From NCBI RefSeq assembly GCF_021491355.1, contig NZ_JAKENF010000002.1, forward strand, positions 62,001-126,000: a DNA stretch of 64,000 bases, in the 5' to 3' direction. The notes below the pieces were generated by a model that ran no database searches, was not told the DNA's origin, and saw nothing but the letters and a program-made list of their open reading frames with translations. The position numbers were made by a program, and so were the translations under genes. This DNA comes from Alitabrizicola rongguiensis. GTDB lineage: Bacteria > Pseudomonadota > Alphaproteobacteria > Rhodobacterales > Rhodobacteraceae. Each line of letters opens with the position of its first letter. Positions within the stretch are counted from its first letter, which is position 1. Below, piece by piece: positions 45,155 to 55,549 of the stretch.

Positions 45155-45457
45155 CTATCGGATCGGGTGATGGACGGTGACGAGCTTTGTCCCGTCGGGA
45201 AAGGTCGCTTCGACCTGCACGTCGTGGATCATTTCGGCGATCCCCTCCATGCATTGCTCGCGGGTGATCACATGCGCGCCCGCCGCCATCAGGTCGGCCA
45301 CCGACCGGCCATCGCGCGCGCCTTCGACCACGAAATCGGTGATGAGCGCCACCGCCTCGGGGTGGTTGAGCTTGACCCCCCTGGCCAGCCGGTTGCGGGC
45401 GACCATCGCCGCAAGGCTGATGAGCAGCTTGTCCTTCTCGCGTGGCGTCAGGTTCAT
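45155..45457 (-). CDS. ureA: Urease gamma subunit
   Basis: Structural subunit of 100 residues: [41 protein letters not shown], and the end [19 protein letters not shown] are the conserved family segments. It lies 13 bases after ureD and is separate from ureB, as usual in alphaproteobacteria. Confidence 0.98.
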   Translation of the reverse strand: MNLTPREKDKLLISLAAMVARNRLARGVKLNHPEAVALITDFVVEGARDGRSVADLMAAGAHVITREQCMEGIAEMIHDVQVEATFPDGTKLVTVHHPIR

Positions 45458-45470
45458 CTCGTCCTTTTCC

Positions 45471-46301
45471 TCACATCTGCCAGACCCGGGGCAGCGCCTT
45501 GCCCCGCAGCCGCTCGAGCACTTGCGCCACCGCCCGCTTGACCGGCCGCAGATCCGGCCCCATCACCCGGACCAGACATTTCCCGTCCCAGCCCGAAACA
45601 GCCCAATCAACACCCTCGGGCGCAAGCCGCCGAAGCGGATCGACGGCGTCTTCGGCCCCGCGCGCAACCATCGCCACTGTGGCAAAGGCGCGCGCCTCGC
45701 CCAAAGCGGCCGGACCTGCCGCCAGGGTCTGGTCCGCCAGCCGCAATGGCTCGACCAAGACCTGCTTTCCGTCGCGCCGCACCTCGCGCCGGTCGTTGAG
45801 CCAAAGGCGGCGCACCGTCTCGCCCATGGCAGCCCGGCCAAGCCCGATCATCTCGCACATCACCAGCCGGGCCTCGCTGGCGAGCGCCACTGTCGTCCGC
45901 CGCTCGAGAGCCGCGCGATCGAACAGGATCGTCTCCTGCGGCAGCCAGTCGAGCGCTGCCCCCTGCCCGACCGCCAGATCGACGCTCATCCGTGCGACAC
46001 CACCGGCCGAGGCGTAGGCCCGTTCGGCGGTCTGGGTCGTGCCGACGGCGCGCGTCCCTGCCGCCACTGAAAGCGAAAAACCAACCCGGTCTCCGCCCGT
46101 CAACCCGCCCGCGGTGTTCAGGAAAACGACTTCTGGGACAGGGCCATGGATGCGCGGAAGAAACGCCTTCGCACATCCCGACTGGTGCAGATCGGCCAGG
46201 ACGGCCTGACCATCCCGCTGCCCGAGCCCAACGCGAGCAAGCCCGGCCGCGCGCTGCAAACGCGGCGCATCCACAAGGGCAAGTCCGCCGTCCTCGGGCA
46301 T
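45471..46301 (-). CDS. ureD: Urease accessory protein UreD
   Basis: Protein of 276 residues that binds the apourease and carries nickel through its tunnel with UreF and UreG. Conserved parts are [61 protein letters not shown], and [16 protein letters not shown]. The ATG at 46301 follows GGAGAACG. It is the first gene of the leftward urease string; upstream is a 215-base gap shared with pyrC, where the operon promoter must be, but I cannot point to it. Confidence 0.95.
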   Translation of the reverse strand: MPEDGGLALVDAPRLQRAAGLARVGLGQRDGQAVLADLHQSGCAKAFLPRIHGPVPEVVFLNTAGGLTGGDRVGFSLSVAAGTRAVGTTQTAERAYASAGGVARMSVDLAVGQGAALDWLPQETILFDRAALERRTTVALASEARLVMCEMIGLGRAAMGETVRRLWLNDRREVRRDGKQVLVEPLRLADQTLAAGPAALGEARAFATVAMVARGAEDAVDPLRRLAPEGVDWAVSGWDGKCLVRVMGPDLRPVKRAVAQVLERLRGKALPRVWQM

Positions 46302-46516
46302 TTCGTTCTCCAGTTACGGTGGTCACGCTAGGATGAGCCCGGGTCGCGAGCCATGCCGAGGCTGGTGCGCCAGGCATCGCGACCACACTCCGCTTAGCGC
46401 CCGCCCAATTCCGCGCCATTGCCGCCCATTATTTGGGCATACCTGAATCGCTGCAGCCCGCGTTTCGAGGGATTCCACTCTGGAAAGCTGTCCGGGGATG
46501 CGCTACCCCGCAGGCC

Positions 46517-47557
46517 ATGACCCAGAGCCTGACGATCCGCCGCCCTGACGATTTCCACCTGCACCTGCGCGATGGCGCGATGCTGCAGGGCGTGCTGCCG
46601 GAAACCGCCCGCCACTTCGCCCGGGCGATCATCATGCCGAACCTCGTCCCGCCGGTCGTGACGGCGAAGGACGCGGCCGCCTACCGCGACCGCATCCTGG
46701 CCGCCCTGCCCGAGGGCGCCCGGTTCGAGCCCTTGATGACGCTCTACCTGACCGAGGGCACCGATCCCGCCGATATTGCCGCCGCCCATGCGAGCGGGCT
46801 TGTGAAGGCGGTGAAGCTCTACCCGGCGGGGGCGACGACCAACTCCCATTCGGGCGTGCGCGATTTCGACAAGGTGCGGGGCGTACTGGAAAAGATGGCC
46901 GAGATCGGCCTGCCGCTCTGCGTGCACGGCGAGGTCACAGACCCGGCGGTCGACATCTTCGACCGCGAGGCGGTGTTCATCGACCGGGTACTCGACCCGA
47001 TCCGCCGCGCAACCCCCGGCCTGCGCGTGGTGATGGAACACATCACCACCGAGGAGGGCGTCGCCTATGCCCGCTCGGGGGGCGACGATCTTGGCGCGAC
47101 GATCACCACGCATCACCTCATCATCAACCGCAACCACATCCTCGCCGGGGGTATCCGGCCGCACTACTATTGCCTGCCGGTCGCCAAGCGCGAGAAGCAT
47201 CGTCTGGCCCTGCGCGCGGCGGCAACCAGCGGCGAGGCGCGGTTCTTCCTCGGCACGGATTCCGCCCCGCATGTGGATGCGCTTAAGGAACATGCCTGCG
47301 GCTGCGCCGGCTGCTTCACCGCGACGAACACGATGGCGCTTCTGGCCCATGTGTTTGAGGAGGAAGGCGCGCTCGACCGGCTCGAGGCCTATGTCAGCCT
47401 GAACGGCGCCGCGTTCTACCGGCTGCTGCCGAACGAGGGCACCATCACCCTCACCAAGGCCGGCCCGGCCGAATGGCCCGCAAAGATCCTGACCGGCGCC
47501 GGCCCGGTGACCGTGTTCGACCCCGGCTTTCCCGTGCACTGGCACGTAGAGACCTGA
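46517..47557 (+). CDS. pyrC: Dihydroorotase (class II)
   Basis: Zinc enzyme of 346 residues that closes carbamoyl aspartate to dihydroorotate in pyrimidine synthesis. Metal ligands are His14 and His16 (DFHLHLRDG), the carbamylated Lys100 ([13 protein letters not shown]), His in CVHGEV and VMEHITT, and Asp in FLGTDSAPH. The short length and sequence place it with E. coli PyrC rather than the longer class I enzymes. The ATG at 46517 fits the family start; 28 further in-frame upstream residues are unconserved. It is followed by pyrE. Confidence 0.97.
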   Translation: MTQSLTIRRPDDFHLHLRDGAMLQGVLPETARHFARAIIMPNLVPPVVTAKDAAAYRDRILAALPEGARFEPLMTLYLTEGTDPADIAAAHASGLVKAVKLYPAGATTNSHSGVRDFDKVRGVLEKMAEIGLPLCVHGEVTDPAVDIFDREAVFIDRVLDPIRRATPGLRVVMEHITTEEGVAYARSGGDDLGATITTHHLIINRNHILAGGIRPHYYCLPVAKREKHRLALRAAATSGEARFFLGTDSAPHVDALKEHACGCAGCFTATNTMALLAHVFEEEGALDRLEAYVSLNGAAFYRLLPNEGTITLTKAGPAEWPAKILTGAGPVTVFDPGFPVHWHVET

Positions 47558-47577
47558 CCCTTGCGAAAGGACCGCCC

Positions 47578-48258
47578 ATGATCCCGTCGAGCTTCCCCCC
47601 GAAAGAAGAAATCGCCCGCCTCACCGCGCGGATGCTGCTCGAGATCAAGGCCGTCCATTTCAATGCCGAGACGCCCTTCACTCTGGCCTCGGGCCTGCCA
47701 TCGCCCACCTATATCGACTGCCGCAAGCTCATCAGCTTTCCCCGCATCCGCTCGACGCTGATGGACTTCCTTGCCGTCACCGTGATGCGCGACGCGGGGT
47801 TCGAAGCCTTCGACAATGTCGCGGGCGGCGAGACGGCAGGCATCCCCTTTGCGGCGCTTGTGGCCGAGCGGCTGGCCCTGCCGATGACCTATGTCCGCAA
47901 GAAGCCGAAGGGCTATGGCCGCAACGCCCGGATCGAAGGTGTCATGGCCGAGGGCGACCGGGTGCTGCTGATCGAGGACCTGACCACCGATGGCGGCTCG
48001 AAGCTGTCCTTCGTCGATGCGATCCGCGAGACGGGCGCCACCTGCGCCCATACGGCGGTGATCTTCTACTACGGGATCTTCCCCGAGACGGTGCCAAAGC
48101 TCGCGGAACACGGCGTGGCGCTGCACTACCTCTGCACCTGGTGGGACGTGCTTGCGGAAGCAAGGGCCAGCGGGGCCTTTGATGCGGCGACCCTTACGGA
48201 AGTCGAAGCCTTCCTGAACGATCCGCGGGCCTGGCAGGCGGCCCGAACCAAGGGCTGA
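47578..48258 (+). CDS. pyrE: Orotate phosphoribosyltransferase
   Basis: Joins orotate to PRPP to form OMP. The 226 residues show the substrate loop [17 protein letters not shown] and the PRPP motif [21 protein letters not shown] precedes the ATG at 47578 by seven bases. It lies 20 bases after pyrC, forming a pyrC-pyrE operon. The C-terminal 35 residues ([19 protein letters not shown] onward) match the longer alphaproteobacterial form. Confidence 0.97.
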   Translation: MIPSSFPPKEEIARLTARMLLEIKAVHFNAETPFTLASGLPSPTYIDCRKLISFPRIRSTLMDFLAVTVMRDAGFEAFDNVAGGETAGIPFAALVAERLALPMTYVRKKPKGYGRNARIEGVMAEGDRVLLIEDLTTDGGSKLSFVDAIRETGATCAHTAVIFYYGIFPETVPKLAEHGVALHYLCTWWDVLAEARASGAFDAATLTEVEAFLNDPRAWQAARTKG

Positions 48259-48603
48259 CGCGCAAAAGGATAGGTTGGACGCTGCATTGGCTGAAACCCG
48301 CCTATCCCGCAGCGACGGTCTGTGGACGACTCATACCTGACTCACCGTTCACATCGGACAGCAAGGGGAGCGCGTCACGCACCCCTCCCAGATGTAGTGG
48401 ATCGACCGGACCATATACGCTAGACTGACATTGGACCCCAAATGATCCACAGGGTTCTCCACCGGGTTCCACACCGAGTTATCAGGGATTGCCTGAAGCG
48501 CGCGGAACGGGCATCAGACCCAAACCCGCCGCGACCAGCGCCAGGCAGACGGCGGGGCACAGACGCAGGAATGCGAAGAACAGGCGAACGGCCGGGGGGC
48601 AAG
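48259..48603 (+). other. Intergenic region upstream of dnaB with DnaA-box-like sites
   Basis: This 345-base stretch has no gene. It contains TGATCCACA at 48443-48451 (8 of 9 to the DnaA box TTATCCACA) and TGTGGACGA at 48321-48329, which is 7 of 9 on the opposite strand. It also has two weaker matches near 48466 and 48479. An in-frame ATG at 48442 would lengthen DnaB by 54 Arg/Pro-rich unconserved residues and is rejected. A promoter for dnaB must lie here. Confidence 0.4.
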
Positions 48604-50097
48604 ATGACCGAAATTGCGACGCTGCGTTCCGTGGTGCCGGCTGTTGCGGCCCCAGGGGAAGATGCACTGCCGCACAATATCGAAGCCGAGCAGCAACTTC
48701 TCGGCGTGATCCTGACCGCGAACGAGGTCTATGACCGGATCGCCTCGCTGGTTCGCGCCGAGCATTTCTTCGATCCCGTCCATGCGCGAATCTTCGAAAT
48801 CGCCGCGGCCCGCATCCAGAAGAACGCGCTCGCCTCGCCGGTCACGCTCAAGGCCTTTCTCGAGGATGATCCGGGCCTGAAGGAACTGGGCGGCCCTGCC
48901 TATCTCGCCCGCCTCGCCGGGGCAGCGATCTCGGCCTATGCCGCGCGCGACTATGCCCAGATGATCTATGACCTCGCCGTGCGCCGCGAACTCATCGCGC
49001 TCGGCCGCGACATCTCGTCCAAAGCCGCGAAGGTCGAGGTCGCCTCGGAACCCCGAGACCAGATCATCGAGGCCGAACAGCGGCTTTACAAGCTGGGCGA
49101 ACAGGGCGTCGCCGAACGCGGTTTCCAGAGCTTTCTGAAGGCGGTAACCGATGCTGTTAACGTGGCGAACGCCGCCTATCAGCGCGACGGCGGCCTCGCC
49201 GGCATCTCGACCGGCCTGATCGATCTCGACAAGAAGCTTGGCGGGTTGCACCCTTCGGACCTGCTGATCCTCGCCGGTCGCCCGTCGATGGGCAAGACCT
49301 CGCTTGCCACCAACGTCGCCTTCAACATCGCCAAGGCCTACCGCCGCGGCCGCCTGCCCGATGGCGGCGAAGGCGCGGTCGAAGGGGGCGTCGTCGGCTT
49401 CTTCTCGCTCGAGATGTCCGCCGAGCAACTGGCTGCCCGGATCCTCTCCGAAGCGGCCGAGGTGCCCTCGGAGCAGATCCGTCGCGGCGACATGACCGAG
49501 GCCGAGTTCCGCCGCTTCGTCGAGGCCGCCAAGGCGCTCGAATCCTGCCCGCTCTATATCGACGACACGCCGGCCCTGCCGATCAGCCAGGTCGCCGCCC
49601 GCGCGCGCCGGCTGAAGCGCACCCATGGCCTCGACCTGCTCATCATCGACTACCTCCAGCTCCTCAAGGGTTCGTCCAAGGAGAACCGCGTGCAGGAGGT
49701 CTCCGAGATCACGCAAGGCCTGAAGGCCATCGCCAAGGAACTGAACATCCCGGTCATCGCGCTAAGCCAGTTGTCGCGGGCCGTAGAAAGCCGGGACGAC
49801 AAGCGCCCGCAGCTCAGCGACCTGCGTGAATCCGGCTCGATCGAACAGGATGCCGACGTGGTCATGTTCGTCTTCCGCGAGGAATACTACCGCGAGCGGG
49901 AAAAGCCCGGCGATCACGATCTGGAAGCCATGGCCAAATGGCAGCAGATCATGGAGCAGGTCCATGGCAAGGCCGAGGTCATCATCGGCAAGCAGCGCCA
50001 CGGGCCGATCGGCACAGTGGAACTGGCCTTCGAGGGCCGCTTCACCCGCTTCGGCAATCTGGCCAAGCCCTGGCAGAACGGCTCCGAGGGCTTCTGA
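48604..50097 (+). CDS. dnaB: Replicative DNA helicase DnaB
   Basis: Hexameric 5'-3' helicase of 497 residues that unwinds DNA at the replication fork. The N-terminal domain ([25 protein letters not shown]) is followed by the RecA-like motor with Walker [32 protein letters not shown], Walker [11 protein letters not shown], and [33 protein letters not shown]. No intein is present. The ATG at 48604 follows a GGGGGG stretch and begins at the usual distance from the conserved NIEAE motif. Confidence 0.97.
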   Translation: MTEIATLRSVVPAVAAPGEDALPHNIEAEQQLLGVILTANEVYDRIASLVRAEHFFDPVHARIFEIAAARIQKNALASPVTLKAFLEDDPGLKELGGPAYLARLAGAAISAYAARDYAQMIYDLAVRRELIALGRDISSKAAKVEVASEPRDQIIEAEQRLYKLGEQGVAERGFQSFLKAVTDAVNVANAAYQRDGGLAGISTGLIDLDKKLGGLHPSDLLILAGRPSMGKTSLATNVAFNIAKAYRRGRLPDGGEGAVEGGVVGFFSLEMSAEQLAARILSEAAEVPSEQIRRGDMTEAEFRRFVEAAKALESCPLYIDDTPALPISQVAARARRLKRTHGLDLLIIDYLQLLKGSSKENRVQEVSEITQGLKAIAKELNIPVIALSQLSRAVESRDDKRPQLSDLRESGSIEQDADVVMFVFREEYYREREKPGDHDLEAMAKWQQIMEQVHGKAEVIIGKQRHGPIGTVELAFEGRFTRFGNLAKPWQNGSEGF

Positions 50098-50105
50098 CAC
50101 CCCGG

Positions 50106-50142
50106 CTTCTTCTTGGCTTAAATACCCCCGCGCGGAGCGCTC
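50106..50142 (+). repeat. GC-rich intergenic repeat element, copy 3 (short form)
   Basis: CTTCTTCTTGGCTTAAATAC continuing as CCCCGCGCGGAGCGCTCC, eight bases after the dnaB stop. It shares the TTCTTGGC/AAATACCC core with 10218-10288 but has only a short GGAGCGCTCC palindrome in place of the hairpins. Confidence 0.5.
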
Positions 50143-50279
50143 CTGCCCTTTCCATCCCTCCCGAGGCTCTGCCCGTTTCCGCGGCAGCGCCGGCCGAGGG
50201 GGCTCGATGCCCCCGAGGACGGCCCGCCCTTGCGCCGTTTCCGCTTGACCTCTCCCCTCTCGCGGTCAAAACACCGCGC

Positions 50280-51329
50280 ATGGCCAGCGCGACCCTTACC
50301 ATCGACCTCGACGCGATCGCCGCCAACTGGCGCGCGCTGGATCGGCTGTCGGGGCCCGATACCCAGACAGCCGCGGTGGTCAAGGCCGACGCCTATGGCC
50401 TTGGTGCCGCCCGCATCTCGCGGGCGCTGGCCCAGGCGGGGGCACGCCGTTTCTTCGTGGCGCTGGCCGAGGAAGGCGCCGTCGTACGCCAGGCGCTAGG
50501 CCCCGGTCCGCAGATCTGCGTGTTGTCCGGCCATATCGCAGGCGATACCGAGATGATCGGCGATCTCGACCTGACGCCAATGCTCAATTCCATCGATCAG
50601 GTCACCCGCCATCTCGAGGCGCTGCCGGGCCATCCCTTCGGCGTGCAGATCGACACCGGGATGAACCGGCTCGGCATGAAGGCCGTCGAATGGCAGGCCG
50701 TGGCGCCCTTCCTGCTCGAGGCCGGCCCCGAACTCTTGATGAGCCATCTCGCCTGCGCCGACGAGGACGGCCACCCGATGAACGCGGCCCAGCTTGCGGC
50801 CTTCCATGCCCTGACCGACGGCACCGGCGTGCCACGCTCGTTCTCGGCGACCGGTGGGATCATGCTTGGCCCCGACTATCACTTCGACCTGACACGCCCG
50901 GGCGTCGGCCTGTACGGGGGCCAGCCCTTCGACGGCGCGGCGCGGGTGGTGACGCTGTCCCTGCCGGTGGTTCAGGTGCACGAACTCGAACCCGGCGAGA
51001 CCGTTGGCTACAGCGCGACCTGGACCGCCGAGGCTCCAGCGCGCACGGCCACCGTCGTCGGCGGCTATGCCGACGGGCTGCACCGGACCCTGTCGAACAC
51101 GGCCGTCCTCTGGCATGGCGACATCCCCTGCCCGCTGGTTGGCCGGGTGTCGATGGATTTCGTCACGGTGGACATTTCCCATCTGGACGAAACTCCGCAG
51201 ACGCTCGACATCCTCGGGCCGAACCAGACGATCGACGACCTTGCCGGCAGCGCCGGGACCATCGGCTACGAGATGCTGACGGGCCTGTCTCAGCGCTATG
51301 TCCGCCGCTACAGCGGAAGCGGCGCATGA
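50280..51329 (+). CDS. alr: Alanine racemase
   Basis: PLP enzyme of 349 residues that makes D-alanine for peptidoglycan. The PLP lysine is Lys35 in [12 protein letters not shown], and the second catalytic base is Tyr244 in [25 protein letters not shown] and [12 protein letters not shown] are also conserved. The ATG at 50280 fits the family start ([13 protein letters not shown]) although no strong ribosome-binding site is seen. The stop overlaps the next gene (ATGA), linking wall precursor synthesis with an envelope lipid transporter. Confidence 0.97.
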   Translation: MASATLTIDLDAIAANWRALDRLSGPDTQTAAVVKADAYGLGAARISRALAQAGARRFFVALAEEGAVVRQALGPGPQICVLSGHIAGDTEMIGDLDLTPMLNSIDQVTRHLEALPGHPFGVQIDTGMNRLGMKAVEWQAVAPFLLEAGPELLMSHLACADEDGHPMNAAQLAAFHALTDGTGVPRSFSATGGIMLGPDYHFDLTRPGVGLYGGQPFDGAARVVTLSLPVVQVHELEPGETVGYSATWTAEAPARTATVVGGYADGLHRTLSNTAVLWHGDIPCPLVGRVSMDFVTVDISHLDETPQTLDILGPNQTIDDLAGSAGTIGYEMLTGLSQRYVRRYSGSGA

Positions 51330-52108
51330 ACCTGCTCGCGCCCGTTGCCCGGCTCGGCCGCGCCAGTTTCGCAGGCCTCGCCCTGGTGGGGCGGATCACG
51401 CTATTTGCCATCGCGGTGGTCAGTCGCTTCTTCCGACCGCCCTTCTATCCGCGCGAGTTCCTGATCGCGGTCCTGCAGATCGGCTGGTTCAGCCTGCCTG
51501 TCGTCGGACTGACCGCATTGTTCACCGGCGGGGCACTGGCGCTGCAGATCTATGCGGGCGGCTCGCGCTTCAACGCCGAAGCCGTGGTGCCGTCGATCGT
51601 CGCGATCGGCATGGCCCGCGAGCTTGGCCCGGTCCTTGGCGGGCTGATGGTGGCGGCGCGTGTCGCCTCGTCGATTGCGGCCGAGATCGGGACGATGAAG
51701 GTGACCGAACAGGTCGATGCGCTGGTGACCCTTTCGACCGATCCTCTGCGCTATCTCGCGGTACCGCGGGTGCTGGCTGCGCTCCTGACCGTGCCGGTTC
51801 TGGTCGCGGTCGGGGATTCCATCGGCATCATGGGCGGCTGGGCCGTGGGGGTGCAGCGGCTTGGGTTCAACTCGGCCACCTACCTGCAGAACACCGCTGA
51901 CTTCCTCGAGGCATGGGACGTGACCTCGGGCCTCATCAAGGGTGCGGCCTTCGGCTTCATTGTCGCGCTGATGGGCTGCTATCACGGCCTGCATTCGGGG
52001 CGCGGGGCGCAGGGTGTGGGCCAGGCAACGAAATGGGCCGTGGTTTCCGCCTCTGTCCTCATCTTTGCCGCGAACTATCTCCTGACCGAGCTGTTCTTCA
52101 CCTCATGA
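51326..52108 (+). CDS. mlaE: MlaE-family ABC transporter permease
   Basis: Inner-membrane protein of 260 residues with about five helices and the MlaE/Ttg2B signature: [71 protein letters not shown], and [24 protein letters not shown]. The family moves phospholipids between the outer and inner membranes. It overlaps alr upstream and the ATPase gene downstream (four bases each). No MlaD substrate-binding gene is adjacent, which is unusual. The symbol is by family. Confidence 0.92.
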   Translation: MNLLAPVARLGRASFAGLALVGRITLFAIAVVSRFFRPPFYPREFLIAVLQIGWFSLPVVGLTALFTGGALALQIYAGGSRFNAEAVVPSIVAIGMARELGPVLGGLMVAARVASSIAAEIGTMKVTEQVDALVTLSTDPLRYLAVPRVLAALLTVPVLVAVGDSIGIMGGWAVGVQRLGFNSATYLQNTADFLEAWDVTSGLIKGAAFGFIVALMGCYHGLHSGRGAQGVGQATKWAVVSASVLIFAANYLLTELFFTS

Positions 52109-52851
52109 TCGACCTGCAGGACATCAAGAAGAGTTTCGGCCGGAACCACGTGCTGCGCGGGGTGAACCTGACCATTCCAAGCGGGCAGAGCATGGTCATC
52201 ATCGGTGGATCGGGCACCGGCAAGTCGGTGCTGCTGAAATGCATCCTTGGCCTTGTCACACCCGATGCGGGCCGTATCCTGCTCAATGGACAGGACGTGA
52301 CCAAGGTCGACCGCGACGCCTTCCTCGCCCGCTTCGGAATGCTGTTCCAGGGCGCCGCGCTCTTCGATTCGCTCCGGGTCTGGGAGAATGTGGCGTTCCG
52401 GCTGCGCCACGGCGCTCTGAAGAAACCCAAGGCCGAGGCGCGCGCCATCGCCATCGAGAAGCTGCGGCGCGTCGGGCTGAAGCCCGAGACCGCCGACCTT
52501 TATCCCGCCGAGCTTTCGGGGGGCATGCAGAAGCGCGTGGGCCTCGCCCGCGCCATTGCGGCCGAACCCGAGATCATCTTCTTCGACGAGCCGACGACCG
52601 GCCTCGATCCGATCATGGCCGGGGTCATCAACGACCTCATCCGCGAGATCGTGACCGAGATGGGCGCGACCGCGATGACCATCACCCATGACATGACCTC
52701 GGTCCGCGCCATCGCGGATCGGGTCGCTATGCTGCATGACGGGGTGATCCAGTGGACCGGCCCGGTGAGCGAAATGGATGCAACCGCCGATCCGTTTGTT
52801 CAACAATTCATCCATGGTCGTGCCGAAGGGCCTATTGAGGCCGTTCGCTGA
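52105..52851 (+). CDS. mlaF: MlaF-type ABC transporter ATP-binding protein
   Basis: ATPase of 248 residues powering the MlaE permease. Walker A is IGGSGTGKSVLLK, the Q-loop is MLFQGAALFDSLRVWENVAF, the signature LSGGMQKRVGLARAI, Walker B IIFFDEPTTGLDP, and the switch histidine is in TITHDM. The LSGGMQKR form is typical of the Mla subgroup. It starts within the last codon of mlaE (ATGA overlap) and ends the alr-mlaE-mlaF unit. Confidence 0.95.
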   Translation: MIDLQDIKKSFGRNHVLRGVNLTIPSGQSMVIIGGSGTGKSVLLKCILGLVTPDAGRILLNGQDVTKVDRDAFLARFGMLFQGAALFDSLRVWENVAFRLRHGALKKPKAEARAIAIEKLRRVGLKPETADLYPAELSGGMQKRVGLARAIAAEPEIIFFDEPTTGLDPIMAGVINDLIREIVTEMGATAMTITHDMTSVRAIADRVAMLHDGVIQWTGPVSEMDATADPFVQQFIHGRAEGPIEAVR

Positions 52852-52966
52852 GCACGATTTCGCGATGCTGCACCGCGGCATCTTGGCAGGGGGTCGGATT
52901 CCCCATACTTTTGCGCTATGCTTTCTAAAGCTGCCGTTATCCGGCCATTGTTGAATGGGAACCGAC

Positions 52967-53296
52967 ATGACCGCTGCAATTGCGCTCGTCCTGCTGATCG
53001 GCATTTCAATTCTGTCGCTGTGCCTGCCGCCGGCGGTGGCGCTGATCATGTCCGCACGTCGCCTTTCCTCGGCCTCCGACGAGCGCCGGTCGGTGCTGCG
53101 CGCGGCCATGTATGTCAGCGGCGCGATCCTGGTCTTCAATACGGCGCTGATCCTGTTCAATCCGCCGGAGCTGCACGGTCTCGATGACGGCCTGAGCCGC
53201 CTGCACGCAATCGGGCTTGTCCTGTCCTGGCTGTGCCTTTGGGGCGCGCTGGCGATGGCGTTCCTGATGCGCGTGCGCCGTCGCACCTACCCCTGA
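52967..53296 (+). CDS. Small membrane protein, uncharacterised
   Basis: Protein of 109 residues with three predicted membrane helices (about 5-27, 45-66 and 80-100) and a basic C-terminal tail (RVRRRTYP). A polar, charged loop (SARRLSSASDERRSVLRAA) lies between the first two. GGGA precedes the ATG at 52967 by seven bases; an ATG at 52955 would add four residues. It stands alone between mlaF and radA. I do not recognise a family. Confidence 0.65.
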   Translation: MTAAIALVLLIGISILSLCLPPAVALIMSARRLSSASDERRSVLRAAMYVSGAILVFNTALILFNPPELHGLDDGLSRLHAIGLVLSWLCLWGALAMAFLMRVRRRTYP

Positions 53297-53348
53297 CCTG
53301 CTCCAGACCCGCATTGCACAGCCTGCGCGAACGCGTCACTAAGGGCGC

Positions 53349-54707
53349 ATGAGCAAGGCTTCCCCGACTTTCACCTGCACGGCCTGCGGCGCCGTCCATC
53401 GCAAGTGGGCCGGTCGCTGCGATGCCTGCGGCGCCTGGAACACCATCATCGAGGAAGCGCCGCTGTCCTCTGGCCCAAAGTCGCTTGGCGCCAAGGGGCG
53501 GGCGGTCGCCTTGACCGACCTTGCGACCGAGGAAGCACCGCCCCCCCGCGCCGCCTTTGGAATTGCCGAACTGGACCGGGTGCTGGGTGGAGGGCTCGTC
53601 CCAGCCTCGGCTGTTCTCGTGGGCGGCGATCCCGGCATCGGCAAGTCGACGCTTCTTTTGCAGGCGGCCGCAAGCATCGCGCGGCAGGGGCTGAAATGCC
53701 TCTATCTGTCTGGGGAAGAGGCCTCGGCGCAGGTGCGGATGCGGGCGCAACGGCTGGGTCTGACCGATGCGCCGGTGGCGCTCGGGGCCGAAACAAACCT
53801 GCGCGACATCCTGACGACGCTCGATGCCGAACGCCCGGCGCTGGCGATCATCGACTCGATCCAGACGATGTGGCTCGACACGGTGGAAAGCGCCCCAGGC
53901 TCTGTCAGCCAGGTGCGGGCGGCGGCCCATGAGCTTGTGAGCTTCGCCAAGAAGCGCGGCGTGGCGGTGATCCTGGTGGGCCATGTCACCAAGGATGGCC
54001 AGATCGCGGGGCCGCGCGTGGTCGAGCATATGGTCGATACGGTGCTCTACTTCGAGGGTGAGCGCGGCCACCAGTTCCGCATCCTTCGCGCGGTGAAGAA
54101 CCGCTTCGGCCCCGCCGACGAGATCGGCGTCTTCGAGATGACGGGCGGAGGTCTGTCGGAAGTGTCGAATCCCTCTGCCCTGTTCCTGTCGGATCGAGGT
54201 CAGGCCGTACCTGGATCGGCAGTCTTTGCGGGGGTCGAGGGCACGCGTCCGGTCCTGACCGAGATTCAGGCGCTGGTCGCGCCATCGACCCTCGGCACAC
54301 CGCGCCGGACGGTCGTCGGGCTCGACAGCGGGCGGCTCTCGACCATTCTGGCCGTCCTCGAGGCGCGCTGCGGCATACCATTCGCCGGGCTGGACGTCTT
54401 TCTGAACGTGGCAGGGGGGATGAAGATTTCCGAGCCGGCGGCGGACCTTGCCGTGGCAGGCGCGCTCCTGTCGGCGCGCGAGGATGTGGCAATTCCGCCA
54501 GACATGGTGCTTTTCGGCGAAATCAGCCTGTCGGGCGCCCTGCGGCCCGTCGGCCAGACCGAAAACCGGTTGAAAGAAGCTTCGAAACTTGGTTTTTCAC
54601 AGGCGACGCTTCCGGCCCGGTCGAAGATCGGGACGGCCGAGGGGATGCGGGTGCACCAGATACCCGACCTGACGGCCTTCGTGGGCGATATCTTCGGGGC
54701 AGGCTAG
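53349..54707 (+). CDS. radA: DNA repair protein RadA (Sms)
   Basis: RecA-like ATPase of 452 residues that promotes branch migration in recombination. It has the N-terminal zinc finger (FTCTACGAVHRKWAGRCDACGAW), Walker A GGDPGIGKSTLLLQ, the RadA motif KNRFG (VKNRFGPADEIGVFEM), and the C-terminal Lon-like domain (VAGGMKISEPAADLAVAGALLSAR). All parts are intact. The Ser-Lys protease pair of true Lon is absent, as usual for RadA. Confidence 0.97.
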   Translation: MSKASPTFTCTACGAVHRKWAGRCDACGAWNTIIEEAPLSSGPKSLGAKGRAVALTDLATEEAPPPRAAFGIAELDRVLGGGLVPASAVLVGGDPGIGKSTLLLQAAASIARQGLKCLYLSGEEASAQVRMRAQRLGLTDAPVALGAETNLRDILTTLDAERPALAIIDSIQTMWLDTVESAPGSVSQVRAAAHELVSFAKKRGVAVILVGHVTKDGQIAGPRVVEHMVDTVLYFEGERGHQFRILRAVKNRFGPADEIGVFEMTGGGLSEVSNPSALFLSDRGQAVPGSAVFAGVEGTRPVLTEIQALVAPSTLGTPRRTVVGLDSGRLSTILAVLEARCGIPFAGLDVFLNVAGGMKISEPAADLAVAGALLSAREDVAIPPDMVLFGEISLSGALRPVGQTENRLKEASKLGFSQATLPARSKIGTAEGMRVHQIPDLTAFVGDIFGAG

Positions 54708-54802
54708 GCAGGCCCCCAGAGAAGCGAAGTAAAGGGGCGGGCTGAGCCTTCCCTTCAAGGGACAGACAGCCGGGCGGTTTCCCGACCTGGCAGGAGCGGG
54801 AA

Positions 54803-55459
54803 ATGCAGGGCTTCACCATCATCGACGGCGTTGTTGCGGCCGTCATCGTGCTGTCGGCGATACTCGCCTATTCGCGCGGCATCGTCCGCGAGGGGCTGGC
54901 GATTGTCGGCTGGGTCGGCGCGGCGATCCTCGCCTACATGTTCGCCCCGCAGGTCGAACCACTGGTGAAGGAGCTTCCCGTCGTCGGCACTTTCCTCGCC
55001 GACAGCTGCGAATTGTCGATCATCGCGGCTTTCGCTGGCGTCTTCGCGCTGTGCCTGATAGTGATCTCGCTCTTCACGCCGTTCTTCTCCTCCGCCGTGC
55101 AGCGCTCGGTGCTTGGGGGCATCGACCAGGGTCTTGGCTTCCTGTTCGGCGCGCTACGGGGCATGGTGCTCGTTGCCGTGGCATTCGTGGTCTACGACCG
55201 TGCCGTGGCTGCGGACACCGTGCCGATGGTGGACAATTCCCGTTCGGCCAAGATCTTCGCCTCGTTCCAGGACGGCATCAACCAGTCGATCCCCCAGGAT
55301 GCGCCCGGCTGGATCGTGACCCAGTATGAAAAGCTGGTCTCGACCTGCGGCCCGGCTGCGGCGCCGGTCGCTCCCGCCCCGGCGCCGGCAGACGGAAGCG
55401 GAGCAGCGCCTGCGGAACAGGCACCCGCTGCCGGCGGAACCACGTCATCGGGCGGCTGA
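54803..55459 (+). CDS. cvpA: CvpA-family membrane protein
   Basis: Inner-membrane protein of 218 residues with four helices in the first 140 residues: FTIIDGVVAAVIVLSAILAYSRGIVREGLAIVGWVGA is the conserved CvpA start. The C-terminal 50 residues are low-complexity Ala/Pro/Gly. AGGAG precedes the ATG at 54803. It lies before purF, the position that gave the family its link to colicin V production and purine synthesis. The molecular function is not firmly known. Confidence 0.9.
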   Translation: MQGFTIIDGVVAAVIVLSAILAYSRGIVREGLAIVGWVGAAILAYMFAPQVEPLVKELPVVGTFLADSCELSIIAAFAGVFALCLIVISLFTPFFSSAVQRSVLGGIDQGLGFLFGALRGMVLVAVAFVVYDRAVAADTVPMVDNSRSAKIFASFQDGINQSIPQDAPGWIVTQYEKLVSTCGPAAAPVAPAPAPADGSGAAPAEQAPAAGGTTSSGG

Positions 55460-55549
55460 GCCCGCCACTGCGACAAGCCCCCGTGACTATTCGCTGCGGA
55501 CGCACTACATGAAGGGCGTCCGCAGCCACCGGATTCGGAGACCCCGCCG

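Noticed and set aside
48604-50097. Intein in DnaB
   Set aside because: The helicase motifs follow one another at normal spacing and the protein has normal length.
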